From the NCBI RefSeq assembly GCF_041296385.1, contig NC_091017.1:52698214-52762213 (forward strand): a DNA stretch of 64,000 nucleotides, written 5' to 3'. The position numbers were made by a program, and so were the translations under genes. Positions 45,873 to 56,465 of this stretch are shown piece by piece. The first letter of the stretch is position 1; every line of letters begins with the position of its first letter. The notes under the pieces are model-generated. The model did not search any database. It saw only the letters and a list, made by a program, of their open reading frames with translations, and was not told the origin of the DNA. Origin of the DNA: Aphelocoma coerulescens. Its lineage: Eukaryota > Chordata > Aves > Passeriformes > Corvidae.

Positions 45873-47783
45873 TTCCTGGTTCTGGTGCATGTTGCTCCCT
45901 TCCGGTGAGTATGTTCCTGAGGTCCCTTCAAGAGGATCAGTCATACTGTCATTCTGGTACCGTCTGGAGTTCTGTGTGCGAGAGACCGGAGCAATGTTGA
46001 CTCTAGATGCGCTTCTTGTGGTAGTTGTCCCTCTTTTTAGTTCACGTACCCTGGCTGCTAAGGAGGAGGTGGGTTTTCCATGCCACTTACTCATGTCTTC
46101 TCCATGTTCCTGAAGGAAAAACCAGAGATTACCTCGTGGCGTGTATCCTCTCTCCCTGGTTGGGGGGCGCCGGCTCCTAATGGCAGAGACTCTTGTTAGT
46201 TCTGGCGAGATGTGATAAATCTCTTCCTTAAGTTCCTTTTTCAATTTCTGATGGCCTTCTTCAACCAAGCTCCGGACTTGCTCAGCCAAAAGACTTGTTT
46301 CCACGGATGAGACATGGGTGCGAAATGGGGCTGTGACAGTGTCCTCGTAAATCCTCAGCTTGTTCACCAAGACGCCCACCCTGTCCTCGCCTTCCCTCCA
46401 TTGCAGCGTTGCCAGGTAACGGGAGTATATCTCTGGTCCAAGGCGTGCGAACCTCAACCACATCTGTGATGTGCACTGGACACCATCTGGGCTCTTAGGA
46501 AATCTCTCATCTTCTGAGAAAATGATCTCCAGCACAGCCAATTCCCTCAGGCACCGGATACCTTGTTCCATTGTGCTCCATTTTCCTTGGTGTACCTGGA
46601 GGTCTTCTTTACAAAGGTACCTGTCCCTGACACTTGTAAGCAGTCGCCGCCAGAGGCTGAGGGTTTCTTGGGTTCTCCCGATCCCCTGGTCAATGACCAC
46701 ATCCCGGGACAGAGATCCCAGTTGCCTGGCCTCACTTCCGTCTAGAATAGTGTCATTGGCTGCAGCGTCCCAGATGCGGAGCAGCCAGGTCAGGATGGAC
46801 TCATTCGTCTGGCGGGTGAATTCCCTCCGCAGGTCACGCAGCTCACCCAGGGATAGTGACCGAGTGATGATCTCTGGCTCTGCCTCTTCTGCTGGGTGCG
46901 AAGGTCCTGCTGCATCCTCGTCAGTCACTATGCGGACTGACTTGCTTTTTGATTTCTTCTTCTGCACGGGGGCAACTGCAATCGGTTTAGGCTGTTCTGG
47001 TTCAGTGATGGTTTGCGTGGGGATGCTGACAGTGCTTTTGGTTCCTTTCTCCTCTGTGTCAGTCTGCGTAGACATGGGCGCTGTTGTCTTGCGTCTGGCT
47101 TCTTTCTCCTCTGTGTCAGTCTGCGTAGACATGGATGCTGTCGTTTTGCATTTGGTTTCTTTCTCCTCTGTGTCAGTCTGCGTAGAGATGGACACTGTTG
47201 CTTTGCGTTTGGTTCCTTTTTCCTTTGTGTCAGTCTGCGTAGACATGGACGCTGTTGTTTTGCATTTGGTTTCTTTCTTCTCTGCGACAGTCTGTGCAGA
47301 CATGGTGTTTGTTGCTCTGCTCTTCTTCCCTCCCTCATCCTGAGGATGCTGTGCCATAGCTCTGATTCTGAGCATGGTGTACATGGTGCAGGCTGTACAG
47401 AGAAGACAAAGCAGAACTGACAGCAAGTTTATGCTATCTTTGACATCCAGAGGGAGTTCAATATTTTCAAAAACTGCTGTGCCTGGCCTGAAAGGCTGGA
47501 AGAAACCACTCTCTACTCCTCCCACCAGGGGCTGGGTGCGATTGTTGAGGAGATCCCAGAAATAGGAGCCCAGACTAGGACAGCCAAACAAAATGGAGTA
47601 TATTTTCCGAATGGCATTCATCGCCTCGCAGGTTATTATGCTATAGACATAATAAACCATTAAAGCAATTCTCATACCATTCCCTGGTTTTAACAGGAGT
47701 AATACTACAGGCAGGTAGTTCCCCATGTGAGGAAAGATATAGAGAGCAAGATACAGTACCCATGCAGACAAGCTGAGCACCAT
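45870..47783 (-). CDS. gag: ERV gag, with N-terminal membrane domain and TQT repeats
   Basis: A 637-residue Gag-type structural protein. I start it at ATG 47783-47781 because the context (ttcaccATGG) is optimal. The frame is open 20 codons further up, but that part is the primer site and lacks ATG. The 5' leader is thus only about 64 nt after the LTR. Parts, by residue: hydrophobic stretches at about 2-31 and 37-52; an N-glycosylation sequon at 81-83; a third hydrophobic stretch at about 117-138; a 19-residue tandem repeat with STQTDTEEK core at about 160-258; a basic KKKSKSKS patch; a capsid-like region at about 303-530; and a basic Arg/Ser-rich C-terminus. I find no CCHC zinc knuckle. It ends in TAG 45872-45870, with pol continuing in the same frame. 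The capsid part is recognisable as avian ERV-L-type Gag. The membrane-spanning N-terminus in place of a matrix domain is unusual. Confidence 0.88.
   Translation of the reverse strand: MVLSLSAWVLYLALYIFPHMGNYLPVVLLLLKPGNGMRIALMVYYVYSIITCEAMNAIRKIYSILFGCPSLGSYFWDLLNNRTQPLVGGVESGFFQPFRPGTAVFENIELPLDVKDSINLLSVLLCLLCTACTMYTMLRIRAMAQHPQDEGGKKSRATNTMSAQTVAEKKETKCKTTASMSTQTDTKEKGTKRKATVSISTQTDTEEKETKCKTTASMSTQTDTEEKEARRKTTAPMSTQTDTEEKGTKSTVSIPTQTITEPEQPKPIAVAPVQKKKSKSKSVRIVTDEDAAGPSHPAEEAEPEIITRSLSLGELRDLRREFTRQTNESILTWLLRIWDAAANDTILDGSEARQLGSLSRDVVIDQGIGRTQETLSLWRRLLTSVRDRYLCKEDLQVHQGKWSTMEQGIRCLRELAVLEIIFSEDERFPKSPDGVQCTSQMWLRFARLGPEIYSRYLATLQWREGEDRVGVLVNKLRIYEDTVTAPFRTHVSSVETSLLAEQVRSLVEEGHQKLKKELKEEIYHISPELTRVSAIRSRRPPTRERGYTPRGNLWFFLQEHGEDMSKWHGKPTSSLAARVRELKRGTTTTRSASRVNIAPVSRTQNSRRYQNDSMTDPLEGTSGTYSPEGSNMHQNQE
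47010..47306 (-). repeat. 57-bp tandem coding repeat in gag (TQT motif array)
   Basis: Five to six imperfect copies of a 19-codon unit of the type SMSTQTDTEEKETKCKTTA. TQT cores lie at Gag residues 182, 201, 220, 239 and 256, spaced 19, 19, 19 and 17 residues apart. A degenerate first copy reads SAQT. The copies are similar at DNA level, indicating recent expansion by slippage or recombination. Confidence 0.9.
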
Positions 47784-47824
47784 GGTGAATACAAAATTGT
47801 AATTCTGACTTTCTCTCAGAGCAG

Positions 47825-47842
47825 GCCCCACGTTGGGCGCCA
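47825..47842 (-). other. primer binding site for tRNA-Lys(CUU)
   Basis: Sense TGGCGCCCAACGTGGGGC starts five bases inside the 5' LTR and is perfectly complementary to the 18-nt 3' end of vertebrate tRNA-Lys(CUU), also called tRNA-Lys1,2. Foamy viruses and several betaretroviruses use this primer. Mammalian ERV-L was named for tRNA-Leu. Confidence 0.93.
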
Positions 47843-47847
47843 AATTA

Positions 47848-48401
47848 TGTACTAGTTTGAAAATAAACCAGTGAGAGGCACCAAGTCAGAATAACAATTT
47901 AATGGAAATTAAAGAAAAGGAAAAGAAAGTAAAAGAAAACACTGACAGAGCCAAGATACAACCTGAATCCCTATTAGGCAGGGTAGTGGTAGCAGTCTGG
48001 TGGAATGGTGGCTGCAATCCTCTGAAGTGGTGATCCTGTAGTAGAAGGGGTCTGCTCTTCCTCAGAAAGTCCAGCGATGGCTGTGTAGCTCCTGTCCTCT
48101 GGAAATCCAGTGGAGCCCGTCCCTTTGATGCTCAGAGTCCCAGTTATATCCATGATGGGATGCTTGGTTCCTCCCTCTGGGTGGAGCATCTCACAATGAG
48201 GTAATGAGTCATGAGGCCAGGTGTTGATTAGGCTCGTTAACAGAAGATAGTCCGGAGGGAGTTATCTCTGAGTCATGCAGCAGGACAATGATGGGCCATT
48301 AACAGAAAGATAGTCTGGGGGGAGGAGGCAAGGAAAACACTGCCCCACCTGATTTCAACAGCTCATGAGGATGGTAATAGAATACACCTCAACCCAGGAC
48401 A
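47848..48401 (-). repeat. 5' LTR of the retrovirus
   Basis: 554 bp, the same as the 3' LTR except T at 47974 where the other copy has C at 42143. It should hold the promoter: TATA-like box at 48151-48144, AP-1-type sites at 48205-48211 and 48269-48275, poly(A) signal ATTAAA at 47903-47898. Confidence 0.95.
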
Positions 48402-48406
48402 ATATA
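48402..48406. repeat. target site duplication, right copy (ATATA)
   Basis: Matches the left copy at 42012-42016. It directly follows the terminal CA of the LTR. Confidence 0.8.
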
Positions 48407-51400
48407 GTAACAGAACTGGTCAGTGTTTTATAGTTTTTGGCACTTTTTAAAAAAGAGAATGTATTTTTAGCCTTAACAGGCTGTTAAGGGAGAAAATGTT
48501 CAACATAAGATGTTGATTTTTTAATCGTTCATTAATTTCAGGTGCTTGAACCCTGCTAGATGCTGATCTCCAAAAGCTGATTGAATAAAAAGGGATTGTT
48601 TGTTTTGGTTTGAGATACTTTCAAAAATAGGAAATTGCCAAAAGCAGTTTGAAGGTGTGATATAAGGTCCTGTTCTTTGGATCTAATTTATTTCGTTTCA
48701 TGCTTATAGGCTCACTTTTAGTTTAGCTGTGCTTGCAATTTATTTTGTAAAAAGGGAAAAAAGGAGTTTAGTTTCTAAAGTCATTTAGCCTTTTTTGCCT
48801 TTTCTCAGTTGTTGCTATAGTGGTGGTTGTGCAGAGGTCAGAGTTTAAAGCTCCTTGCCTACCTGGCACTCTCATGGAAGTTCTCACTTTTCCTGTGGCT
48901 GAAACTTTATTAATATAGATGATGGTGAGCAGGGGTGTTCAGATGAATGCAAACACTCCAGACACACTGTTGTGTTTTACTGTTGCAGGCAGCGGTGCAT
49001 CTGAGGAAAAGATGATGGTTGTTGCTCTTGAGAAGGGTCTGCTGTTTTCCCTTCCTAGCACACATGAAATAAGGCACACGGGTGATTATGATAAATTCTA
49101 GGGGACATAACTGCATATTACACAGACTTGGTTTTAGCTGTTTGCCTGGTGGAAGCAACATTCCTTTAAGGTAGTCTGAACATCTGGATTAACTACAACC
49201 TCTGATACTAAGAGGGAAGAACTGTATTTTCTTGGTCCTCTGCAGATCACTTGCAGATTGAGCACTCTTATTTTGCAGTTTCATGAAAAGCAGCACAGAA
49301 ATACTTTCTCTTGCATTGCTAGTCCAAATTTATAGTTGGTGTAATAGAAGATAGCTAAGGTCACTTTTGGGGGGGGCCTAAAATATTTGGTTCTGTACTA
49401 CAGCTGAGGAAACACTCCTCTAAATCAAGAACCAGAGAATAGCAGGGGTAAAGGAGCAATGAGAGGGCATTAGCACCACGGGAAGGTGTAACTGCATCAC
49501 TGGTTTCTGAAGGCAGTAGGTTCCTTGTCTTGTGGCACTAGTAAAGGCAATTTTTCTAATGAAAATAATCTGAGAAACTGAAAAGGTTGTAGGCCTAGAT
49601 GAAAATATCCATTCTGAATTTTGGCATAGTCCTAATACTTTGAAATTAGATTCCAAAGGATAAAAAAGTTAAGATTCAAAGAACAGGCAGGCAGGGTTTG
49701 TGGCCCTGGCCCGCTGGATATGATTTGGGATTCACTTCCTTTTCATGCTAACTAAGGAAAAGAGAATTCAAATAACCCATTTTAAAATAATTATTACACA
49801 TTTAGTACCAAGCCCTCCTAAGTTTATCTTGCAAATCCTTCTTCACTGCAAATGGAAGTTCAATTTTCAATTGAACTTTGTCAGTTTGTAAATGGAGAGC
49901 TATTTGTAATTCTTGGGAGAAAAAAGTGTTGAACCAGTAAAACACATGTAGTTCTCAAGTGCAGGTGGTTGGATATATTCCAAAGTTTTGTTATGACAGA
50001 GATAAGCAGTGTTTTCTTCTTTTCCCATGAATCCTCTTAGGTGATCTTGATATACCTTGTGAGTGTTACCTCATTTCCATATCAGTTATGTAAAAGCTGA
50101 ACCTACATTAATTTCATGCCAATGATCTATGCATCTTCCAGTTGCAATATTTGTATTTAATGAAGTTCTCCCTGCCCAAGTCCCCTGAAGGGTTGGATTT
50201 TGTATTCGTGACCCTCTGTCTTTCCTGTTTACGACTTTTGTAGTTCCTCACAGTTAATTGATCAGCAGCCACCCAGCCTCACTGGTTGTGTGGATTGTGG
50301 AGTGGGAAAAAACCTTACTTTTTTTTCAGTAAGGAGATGGTTGGTGAAATTGGGAGAATACTGCATGACTACTGTGTTCTTGACAGCATTTAGTAACACT
50401 CAGTTCATTATGTACCATTTTAAATTTGTGGTGTTGATTGTTGTTATATACTATTAATATACTTAAAACTTTTACAGGAAGCAAAAGAACCAAGTTGTTA
50501 CTAAAAATCTGTTGATATACAGTGTGCCAAGCTTCAATAAGGAAATGGAGTATATTTGGGTATGAAGAAGGAAACTTCATTCCCCCTCTTTATTCTTATG
50601 GCATCCAATTTTATGAGGTAGTTAGCTTAAAAGTGGCTTCTGTAATATTCAGGTGCCCTCAAGCTCTTGTTTTTGCTATTTCTGATGTCAGTCACCAGTA
50701 TCACTTATTTGAGAGGACAGCAAGCCGTAAGCTCAGTATAGTCTAGTAGTGCAGGCTATTGCTGAGGAAAAGGTTGGGAGAACAAGGGAACTGGTCAGCC
50801 ACTGGAAATATTTCAGCCCTCTGGTATCATTTCCCAGTGCTGTAGTGGAAAAAATGAGTAATTAGTTTGTAACAGGGAAGTCTTGTATATAGTCAATATG
50901 TTGTATAATAAATCTAGTTTATAGTTACAATGTTGTTTTCTTCCTTCTACCCCCTGGTAAGTTGACAAGAGGACAGGCAAGCTCACAGGGGGTGGTGTGT
51001 TGTCTTAGGAGTGCTTGTGACAGCAGGTTACTTAGCTCTAGAAAATGCTGAAGTTACAGGCCAGCCACAAGTTTGGGTGACCATAGTGCCATTCTGTAAA
51101 TGTTTGCCCCTAAACTTCAAAATTCTTGTTGTAATTTTTAAAACGATGTCTTAAAAACTGATACAGTGTGTCTCTGCCTTTATTCTACCTGTGTAAAAGC
51201 AAACAGTGTGTTGAAGCCTGGTTAGGGTTTGTAGCATGGAAACACCAATTACTTCTAGCAGTTGGCTAAAACTATTAGTATTTCTTTCTTTTGAAGTATC
51301 ATCTTATTAAATCTTTTGGGCCAGTAATTATAAAGAAGGCCCTAATTTAGTGTGTTGTACATATCTTTCTAAATGAACGTGCTGATACTTTGATTTCCTG

Positions 51401-54124
51401 CAACATCCCTGAAGTTTTTGGAAGTGATCTGCTGTACCACCTCTCCCACACTTAGCATTGGCAAAAAGTATGCTGAATTGGAGCATCTTAATTGCTGCTC
51501 AAAAGGTAAAATTGAGTTCTGTCTTGCATAGTAGCCAACATTTTAACAGCTACTCTGTGAATATAATACAACAGCTTGAAAATAATGCTCTTTAAACACA
51601 CCACCACCCCCCAAAAAAAGTTTATGTAATAAAAAGTTACATGTGCTGTTACTTGATCAGGTTTGAGGTTGGCTGGATTTTTAGTTGCATTTTCCAATTC
51701 AGGTTGTTAGAGGAGTTCTCAATTCTTTTAGATATAAAAGCTTAGAGGTAGCATCAGTTTTCTTTCAACTGGTTTTTGAACCTTATGATAGCAAACCTCT
51801 TGTACTTTCAACTTCATTATGTTTCTTTTTTCATGTTCTACTTCTTAACTTTTCGTCTTCCATCGGAGTGAACCCCAAACACTGAAACTGCGCCTGTGTG
51901 ATACCTTTGACTTCAAATCTGGGAAAGGATAGTTACATTTTAACTTGTCAGCTGTGGTTAGGAAATGAAGCCCAATGAACCGACAATATGCTGTAGCTAC
52001 TGTAAGCTTCACTGGCATCTGTTGGAGACTTTTGACCTTTTTGCTACCTTTACTGATACTTTATTTTTCCTGTAGTCGGAGTTAATCTGATCAGATTGAT
52101 TCTGTAGAATACCTCAGGTTGTAGTCAAATTCAGCTGTAGTTCTACTTGAAGTTCTGAGCAGGAGCTACAATATAAAATTCATTATTGCTCAGTGTGTAC
52201 CAAAAAACTCGAGTACATTGCATGGGTTTTCCCACCCTCTGGGCTCTTTCCAAACAGTCTGCCAGCTGAACTGACAGTACCTTCCTAAAGCTTGGATGAT
52301 CAAGTCAGTTTTCAGCTTAACTTTATCTCCTTGCTTAAGCAGCTGGGCTGTTGGGTGGTGGTGTGGTATGAGAGTGAGATGGAATCTGATGAGGTAAAGA
52401 AGGACGATGTGTTTGTAGATGTTTGCTTTGAAGGCAGCAAGCAGGGAAGCCCCTAAACAGAACGGATTATGTACCTGTGAATGTATGTTTTGCTTGAGAT
52501 AGTGAGCTAAAGTCAACATATGCCAGGGTGGACTTCTGTCTGGGTATTCTTTCAATTCTATGAAGGGTAATAAGGCATGGGTTTGATTTTGTTAGAGTGC
52601 TGCTCACAGTGAGTGTATTTGGGGAGGAGTTAAAGGACAGCTGACCCACTCTCTTTCAAACTGGGGTGAATGTAAAGTTTGGCATGAATTGATTTAAACT
52701 ATTGCTTACCTTAAATTAAAAAAAAATGGAGCAAAAAGAAGAGAAAAAAGTGAATAGTACAGTTTATTGATGTAGATAGGATGAAAGGTCATACATTTCT
52801 GCTGTGCAAAAAACTATGTTAACTTACCCTAATTGTCTGAAGAGGTAAAAGTGATGCTGATTTGATGCACTGCACTGTCAAATGCACAAACTATGGAAAG
52901 CAGTCGACATTTTCACTGAAGAGTTGCAAAATTTAACAGGTGAATTTCACAGTCAGAATTTTGTCTGTCTTTAAATGCTTCCCTTTGTAACTGGTCAAGT
53001 CTTTAAAAAACTTGACTTGCTTTTCCAAGGAATTATGTAATATGTACTCAATTTAAATATAAACATCAGCTTGCCTCCTATTTGTAAAAGTTTATCTAAT
53101 TTTCTTGCTTGTCTCACAGTCCCACTTTTAAGCTTTCTTTTACATCTTAAAATCTTCAGGACGTGGCTTTTTACTTTTAGATTACACTTATGTGGGTCTC
53201 TCTTTTGTATTTTTGGAAACACTAATTAAGAAGTGGAACAAATGGTACATAAAAGAATTGATGATGATTGAAAAGTTCACGCATCCTTAAAGGAAACGAC
53301 TACATTTGTGCTGCATCAGAGCACTGAAAATCGTGCTGATGTACAGGGTTTTTTACCTACCTGGAATTTTTCAAGCTATGAATTTTAAAAAGAAGAAAAA
53401 AAAATTCCACATATAAACTGGATGTTCTGGAGTGGTGGATTGCTACTGCATGATGAGACTTGAGTTGTTAAAAGCAGTTGAAAGTGCCTGATCTGCCTTC
53501 AGGGTGAAATTAAAAATACTGAAGTGCTTTTACTGTAGTTTGGCGCTATAGAAGAACAAAAACAAACTGCTGCTTGGGCAAGTTGTGGCAAGTATGTCAG
53601 TTGCATACAAATTTCTATTCTGAAGGAATCTCCAGAAGTTCTCAAGGCTTTGTTAGGAAGACCCAGCTGAAGTACTGTTTGTTTCTTTTTCTGACCACAT
53701 CCTCCTGCTAACTGAGCAGAGGAAAAAAAACCCCAAAATCAGTAAAGAAATAAATAAAAGGACTAATATGAAAAAATTGATTCAGAATTACTTGTATTTT
53801 AGAGTGGTTATGTATGATTAATAAAAATATGTTTGTAACTAAAGATAAATTAAAACCCTTCATAAGAATGGATGGATGCAGAATATGCTGAGCGTGGGGA
53901 ACCAGATGTTATTTTGGTGTCAGTTTGAATTTTTCTCTTTCATGGGGGAAAAAATCATTAAGAATCATTAGCTTCTGAGCAGAACAGCAGTTTTGAAGAC
54001 ACATGTAACAGATTTTTATAGTTAACTTTTCAATGATAAATTCATAATTCTGAAAGATTGGGAAATTGTTGTCATCTCTGTTAAGTGTTTACAGTTTGAT
54101 TGTATTTTCTCATTTCTTTTTCAG

Positions 54125-54335
54125 AGTTCTGTACTTCATTTGTCTGTACTGTGTTTGGAGATCTTTCTCCAGTTTTTGGCTACATACCAGCCGACTCAAA
54201 GCTGTTTACATCTTTGTCTACTCTTACACCTCGAAGCACAACGTTGGACTCGGGGGGGGAAAATGTCTTGATGGATTGATCCTAAGTGCGACATGCTAAG
54301 AGCCCGCCTCAGTGGTTAACAATGGCTTCTAAGTG
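54125..54335 (+). other. candidate 5' exon of the + strand gene, with start codon MASKW
   Basis: The acceptor is excellent (ttttctcatttctttttcag) and so is the donor (AAGTG|gtaagg), enclosing 211 nt. Several upstream ATGs open only very short frames that stop inside the exon. The last ATG, at 54322-54324, has A at -3 and G at +4 and reads M-A-S-K, then a Trp/Cys codon split across the donor (phase 2). This is what a second exon holding a 5' UTR and a translation start looks like. By position it would belong to FRYL, downstream of the CpG island at 34 kb; I cannot confirm the protein because the next exon is outside the window. Confidence 0.5.
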
Positions 54336-54833
54336 GTAAGGTCTTTCTCGCAGTACTGTCATAAATAGATTTTCATGTATCTTTTTCTGGGTTTGTTTGT
54401 CTGTATTGTACTGTTAACACATTTTGAGCTGCTACTTCACATATCAATTATCTGACTACAAGACCGTCGGTACGGTGTTAAATCCAGTAAGAGCATTTGA
54501 TTTAATACAGTGTAGTAAGTGATCATGGCCAAAAGTGAATGTCTAAGGAAGAGGTCAGAAACAGGGCAAATAGCCTCCTAGTCACCTGCACCTTGGGGAC
54601 TTCTGAAGCAGCTGTGGTCTCTGTGCGTTTAGTAATTCTCGAATTGTAGTATTGATTTTGTGTAATTTCTGTATGTTCAACAGTTCTCTCCAGTTCTTTC
54701 AGGAACGTCAGTGCTCGGCGCAAGTCGGAGCTGGTGGGAACAGAGCCCTCCCTCCTTTGGGTTGTGCGCGCGGGCGTCTGCGCTCTGCCCCCTTGTGGGT
54801 GAGGCCGGGTACTGCAGTGCATTGGCAGAGGCA

Positions 54834-54880
54834 GTCATGGAATCGGGGAAAGGTTTGGCTTGGAAGGGACCTCTAGTTCC
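54834..54880 (-). mobile_element. CR1 3'-terminal scrap
   Basis: On the + strand gtcatggaatcggggaaagg then tttggcttggaagggacctc, the reverse complement of a CR1 3' end. Only the last 50 bases or so are recognisable. It adjoins a small GC-rich stretch (about 54690-54830) of unknown origin. Confidence 0.6.
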
Positions 54881-56324
54881 TTAGTCAGTGTTCTAATTCC
54901 TAAGTCAGTGCCTCACAGACGCTCTTTTCTTTGCTGCTTTTCATGTAAGGATTTTACCAGTAGGAAATAGATATGCACTGCTGTTAACTACAGGGCAACT
55001 ATTGTCACTAAAGCACTTCTGAGCTGAAATGAGTATGGATAGATCTAACCAACATCTAAACTGTCCTTCAAAAGTAATATAATACACTGCTTTTCTATAG
55101 TCAAGTAGTAAAACTGATAGATCATACTTTCTTTTGGCCTTTTAAAACAGAGAGTACATACACCAAATCACTACAGTGTGACAGGACAAAAATATTGAAG
55201 TGCTGTTGTTGATATGCTATTTGCTATGTGGACTTTTGTATTCAAGACATTTTTATTAGTTATATATTCTATAGTACTCTATACAATGTAATAGAATATT
55301 TTATGTTCTGTTATTAACTGTCATCAATAATTAGAATATTATATGTTCTACAGTATTTTCTCATAGCTCTCACTTTCCTTTATTTGTTCTATATATTCTA
55401 TAGAGGAGAAGTATACAATAAAATAGAATTTGAATGCATGCTGAGATCTGCCACTGGAACATCTCCAGTGTATCACATACCCATGTTTGATTCTGTTACT
55501 GATTTTCATTTCTAGTTATATAACATGCTGGCTTGCTTAACTGTTTTTGTTAGAATTTTATACCATAATTATTTTTGTTCTGATGTATTCTTTCTCTCAA
55601 AGTATAATAAATTTGTTGCTGCAGCAGTTTACCTTGAACACCATATCTTGCTATTGCTGAAGGAAGGCAAATACATCTTTGAACATTAGAGTGGGAACTC
55701 CAAATCAATCTTTTAAATGAAACAGAAAAATGGAGGCAGAGGGTTTGAGAACATTAGTATAATTTTTTACTGTAAGTTTTTGTTCTGTGGATGCTTTGGA
55801 CAACTTTGGTTTTACCTAATTTTAAAAGATTTTAGTGCTTATGTATGTTTCTACACTTCTATATGTTTATGTAGAAAATGTGCTCCAATTACAAACATCA
55901 AATGTTAGAGTTGTGTAGTTTTTCCTTATTGGGAACAAGGCTGTCCAGTGCTGATCTAGTTTTTGGACTACTTCTCAGTAATTATTGTGCTTTTTATACT
56001 TGCTGCCAGATGTTTAAAAAGCAATCAGGTAGTAGGTTTAAAGCAAATATTCTTAGCACTGGATCCACAGCTTTTTATATCTATTGTTTTCTGTATTAAA
56101 AGCCTACTGTGTTTTGTATAGGCAATAAACATGTGTTTGGGGTTTCTTTTTGTTTTTTACTTTAGTAAGAAGTTGTCTTTCAGGGTCTGTTTTCCTGTTG
56201 GAGAATGCAGAGAGTTTTATCTCAAGTGCTTTCCTTTAAAAATGTGCGGTAAAGAAAAATAACATATAGGTGGAAAAATGTGCCAGCTGCCATTCTTCGG
56301 TGTTACTAATTTAATCCCTGAAAT

Positions 56325-56465
56325 CAGTTCCCTGATCAGCCTTGGTGCTCAGGGCTTTATCCAGTCAGGTCTTGAAAAGCTCACATGACTTCTCTGTAAA
56401 ATTGTCTGGAGCACCAGTTATGCTGAAAAGCCTATTTCTGTAAATGCGATTCCTGAACAATATTC
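56325..56465 (-). mobile_element. degenerate CR1 fragment
   Basis: The + strand phrase cagggctttatccagtcagg then tcttgaaaagctc resembles the reverse complement of the CR1 C-terminal coding/3' UTR region. It is heavily diverged and its limits are approximate. Confidence 0.45.

Larger units (their letters stand above)
42017..48401 (-). mobile_element. complete env-less ERV-L-type endogenous retrovirus
   Basis: A 6385-bp provirus on the - strand in the order (sense) LTR - PBS - gag - pol - PPT - LTR. The LTRs are 554 bp, both TG...CA, and differ at a single base. The flanking 5-bp direct repeat ATATA (42012-42016 and 48402-48406) marks the integration site; 5 bp is usual for ERV-L-like elements. 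Gag and pol are uninterrupted apart from the UAG between them. There is no env-like frame and no dUTPase after integrase: only about 100 bp separate the pol stop from the 3' LTR. Pol shows all catalytic residues. The near-identical LTRs and open frames mean a very recent insertion, so the site may be polymorphic in the species. Confidence 0.96.
34398..54124 (+). other. putative first intron of the + strand gene (FRYL?)
   Basis: About 20 kb without recognisable host exons between the CpG-island donor and the exon at 54125. It contains the endogenous retrovirus at 42017-48401 in antisense orientation. The remaining sequence is AT-rich with short simple repeats; I recognise no other gene. Confidence 0.5.

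Noticed and set aside
44325..47420. Long + strand frames (for example 46471-47343 and 44697-45296)
   Set aside because: They are antisense shadows of gag and pol; the gag shadow is long because of the tandem repeat.
47784..47843. Extending gag 20 codons upstream
   Set aside because: The extension lacks ATG and overlaps the tRNA primer site. The ATG at 47783 has an ideal context.
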